A stretch of 5,385 nucleotides of DNA, taken from Anaerolineales bacterium. GTDB taxonomy: Bacteria; Chloroflexota; Anaerolineae; Anaerolineales; UBA6663. The notes under the pieces are model-generated. The model was not told the DNA's origin. It was given only the letters and a program-made list of their open reading frames with translations, and made no database searches. The translations under genes were made by a program, and so were the position numbers. The stretch lies in NCBI GenBank assembly GCA_016789165.1, contig JAEURL010000555.1:1-5385 (forward strand). The letters run 5' to 3'. Positions within the stretch are counted from its first letter, which is position 1; every line of letters starts with the position of its first letter. This document shows, piece by piece, positions 4,043 to 5,385 of the stretch.

Positions 4043-5385
4043 ATGTCTAAGGCACGCACCCGAGCGCAATGGGCTCTGAGCCTCGTGCTCATCCTCAGCA
4101 CGCTCCTCGCCGCCTGCGCCCCCACCGTGGTGACCCAGGTGGTCACGGCGCCCCCGCAGGTGGTGACCCAGGAAGTGGAAGTCACCGCGCCCCCGCAGGT
4201 CATCACCCAGCAAGTGGAAGTCACCGCCCAGCCTGGCCTCCTGCCTTACGGCCTGCTGCCCGGCAAGCCCTTCAATGGCACCAAGCTCAAGTTCCTGATC
4301 TGCTGCCAGTCGGCCGCCCAGTTCTTCCTGCTCAACCAGAAGAGCTTGGCGTTCACCGAACTGACCGGCATCGAAGTCGAGTGGGGCAACGTGCCCTTCG
4401 GCGAATTCCAGACCCTGACCCAGCAGGAAGGCGCCACCGGCGCCGGCGGCTGGGACCTGGTGACCTGGGTGGACGTCTGGGGCCCCGGCCTGTTTGACAC
4501 CGTTGTGCCGCTGAATGAGCTGGCGGCCCGCGACGGCTATGACCTGACGGACTTCCCCGAAGCCTATCTGGCCCCCGGCCGCAACAAGGACGGCCAGCAG
4601 GTGGGCATCCCCTTCCGCGGCCACGCCTTCACCCTGTTCTATCGCAAGGACCTGTATGACCAGCTCGGCCTGAAGGTGCCCGCCACCTGGGGTGAGCTCG
4701 AAGCCAACGCCAAGGCGATCCAGGAAGCCAGCGACCTGGCCGGTCTGGCCCCCTACTACGGCGTCAGCGGCGGCCAGAACATGTTCCTGTGGCAGTCCCT
4801 GCTGTGGAGCAATGGCGGCGACCTGTTTGACGAGAACTGGAAGCCGATCTTCAACAACGAGGCCGGCGTCGAGGCCACCCAGCGCTACGTCGATTGGCTG
4901 ATCGGCTCCGAGCCGATTGCGCCTCCCGGCGCCGTGGACTTCAACGAGCAGGCCGGCCAGAACGACCTGTCCCAGAATCGCTCGGCCCAGTTCATCGGCT
5001 GGTCCTGGATGTACGGCAACTTCATCAACCCGACCCTGGCCGTGACCGATGTCGTCGGCAATGTCGCCTTCGCGCCGGTGCCGGCCTGGGAAGGCAAAGG
5101 CCAGCCCGCCACCTACGGCTACATCTGGGAAGTGGGCATCTACAAGAACTCCCCGAACAAGGACGCCGCCTGGGAATACCTGAAGTGGCTGACCAACGCC
5201 GAGAATGAGAAGCGCGTGGCGCTCGACCGCACCGACGCCCGCTTCATCAACGTCGTGGTGGTCCACAAGTCCAACATGGCGGATCCGGAGATCAATGCGC
5301 TGTCCAATGGCCTGCAGCAGAACATGCTGGCCATTCTGGACAACGCCCGCTCGCTGCCGATGCTGCCGGAGTACCTGGAAATCCA
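4043..5385 (+). CDS. Carbohydrate ABC transporter substrate-binding lipoprotein, C-terminus off the right edge
   Basis: This is the extracellular, membrane-anchored receptor of an ABC importer, probably for a sugar or related polyol. 447 residues are visible, close to the full length usual for family-1 carbohydrate binding proteins. Residues 1-25 form a lipoprotein signal: basic start (K3, R5, R7), hydrophobic core (WALSLVLILSTLL) and lipobox LAAC with C25 as the lipidated cysteine. Residues 26-65 are a flexible V/T/Q/P linker with 13-residue repeats. The binding domain starts at about 75 and shows typical family-1 segments: WDLVTWVDVW (137-146), LFYRKDLYDQLGLKVPATW (198-216), SNGGDLFDE (256-264) and NSPNKDAAWEYLKWL (369-383). 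Many tryptophans (W137, W142, W146, W250, W255, W320, W322, W362) are candidates for sugar stacking. The permease and ATPase genes are expected beyond the right edge. It may share the lacI transcript by readthrough or have its own promoter. The ligand cannot be predicted from sequence alone. Confidence 0.92.
   Translation, partial: MSKARTRAQWALSLVLILSTLLAACAPTVVTQVVTAPPQVVTQEVEVTAPPQVITQQVEVTAQPGLLPYGLLPGKPFNGTKLKFLICCQSAAQFFLLNQKSLAFTELTGIEVEWGNVPFGEFQTLTQQEGATGAGGWDLVTWVDVWGPGLFDTVVPLNELAARDGYDLTDFPEAYLAPGRNKDGQQVGIPFRGHAFTLFYRKDLYDQLGLKVPATWGELEANAKAIQEASDLAGLAPYYGVSGGQNMFLWQSLLWSNGGDLFDENWKPIFNNEAGVEATQRYVDWLIGSEPIAPPGAVDFNEQAGQNDLSQNRSAQFIGWSWMYGNFINPTLAVTDVVGNVAFAPVPAWEGKGQPATYGYIWEVGIYKNSPNKDAAWEYLKWLTNAENEKRVALDRTDARFINVVVVHKSNMADPEINALSNGLQQNMLAILDNARSLPMLPEYLEI
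4148..4225 (+). repeat. Tandem 39-bp (13-residue) repeat coding for the lipoprotein linker
   Basis: Two adjacent 39-bp units (4148-4186 and 4187-4225) encode APPQVVTQEVEVT and APPQVITQQVEVT. A shorter related unit, VVTQVVT (4127-4147), precedes them. The copies are close to identical in DNA, which suggests recent in-frame duplication and a length-variable spacer between the lipid anchor and the binding domain. Confidence 0.85.

Noticed and set aside
3800..5266. Open frame of 488 codons on the minus strand
   Set aside because: It is antisense to the substrate-binding lipoprotein, which has a signal peptide, lipobox, strong Shine-Dalgarno and family motifs. The antisense protein is low-complexity G/V/H/A-rich, a common artefact in GC-rich DNA.

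Overview
The window looks like part of a Chloroflexota genome, Anaerolineae-like. Coding DNA is GC-rich. The strongest lineage hint is the exported binding protein at the right end, whose lipobox cysteine is followed by a V/T/Q/P-rich repeat linker of the kind common in Chloroflexota solute-binding lipoproteins. This is an inference from style; no rRNA or marker gene is present.

Layout. Positions 1-1499 hold two minus-strand genes. The proximal one is a cupin protein (864-1499, GTG start). Its stop overlaps by four bases (ATGA) the start of a methyltetrahydrofolate:corrinoid methyltransferase of the AcsE/MtgA/MetH-pterin type (867 to the left edge, C-terminus cut). Positions 1500-1805 are an AT-rich divergent control region. 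On the plus strand follow a LacI-family regulator (1806-2810), an SMP-30/gluconolactonase-family lactonase five bases later (2816-3787), a 255-base gap with a strong hairpin, and a carbohydrate ABC-transporter substrate-binding lipoprotein (4043 to the right edge, C-terminus cut).

The control region is the most informative part. A TTGACT-18-TATAAT promoter faces lacI and an extended -10 promoter (TGGACA-17-TACTGT with TGG) faces the cupin operon. A 14-bp near-palindrome with central CG, consensus TGMATACGMWTKCA, occurs three times: once on each predicted transcription start and once more in the lacI leader. This is how a LacI-family protein would repress itself and the divergent operon together.

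Read as a unit, the locus suggests uptake of a sugar-like compound (binding protein), hydrolysis of a sugar lactone (SMP-30 enzyme) and one-carbon transfer between a corrinoid protein and tetrahydrofolate (methyltransferase, with a cupin of unknown role), all answering to one sugar-sensing repressor. A possible theme is use of a methylated or methoxylated sugar-like compound. The partner corrinoid protein and substrate-specific methyltransferase are not in the window, so this remains a hypothesis.
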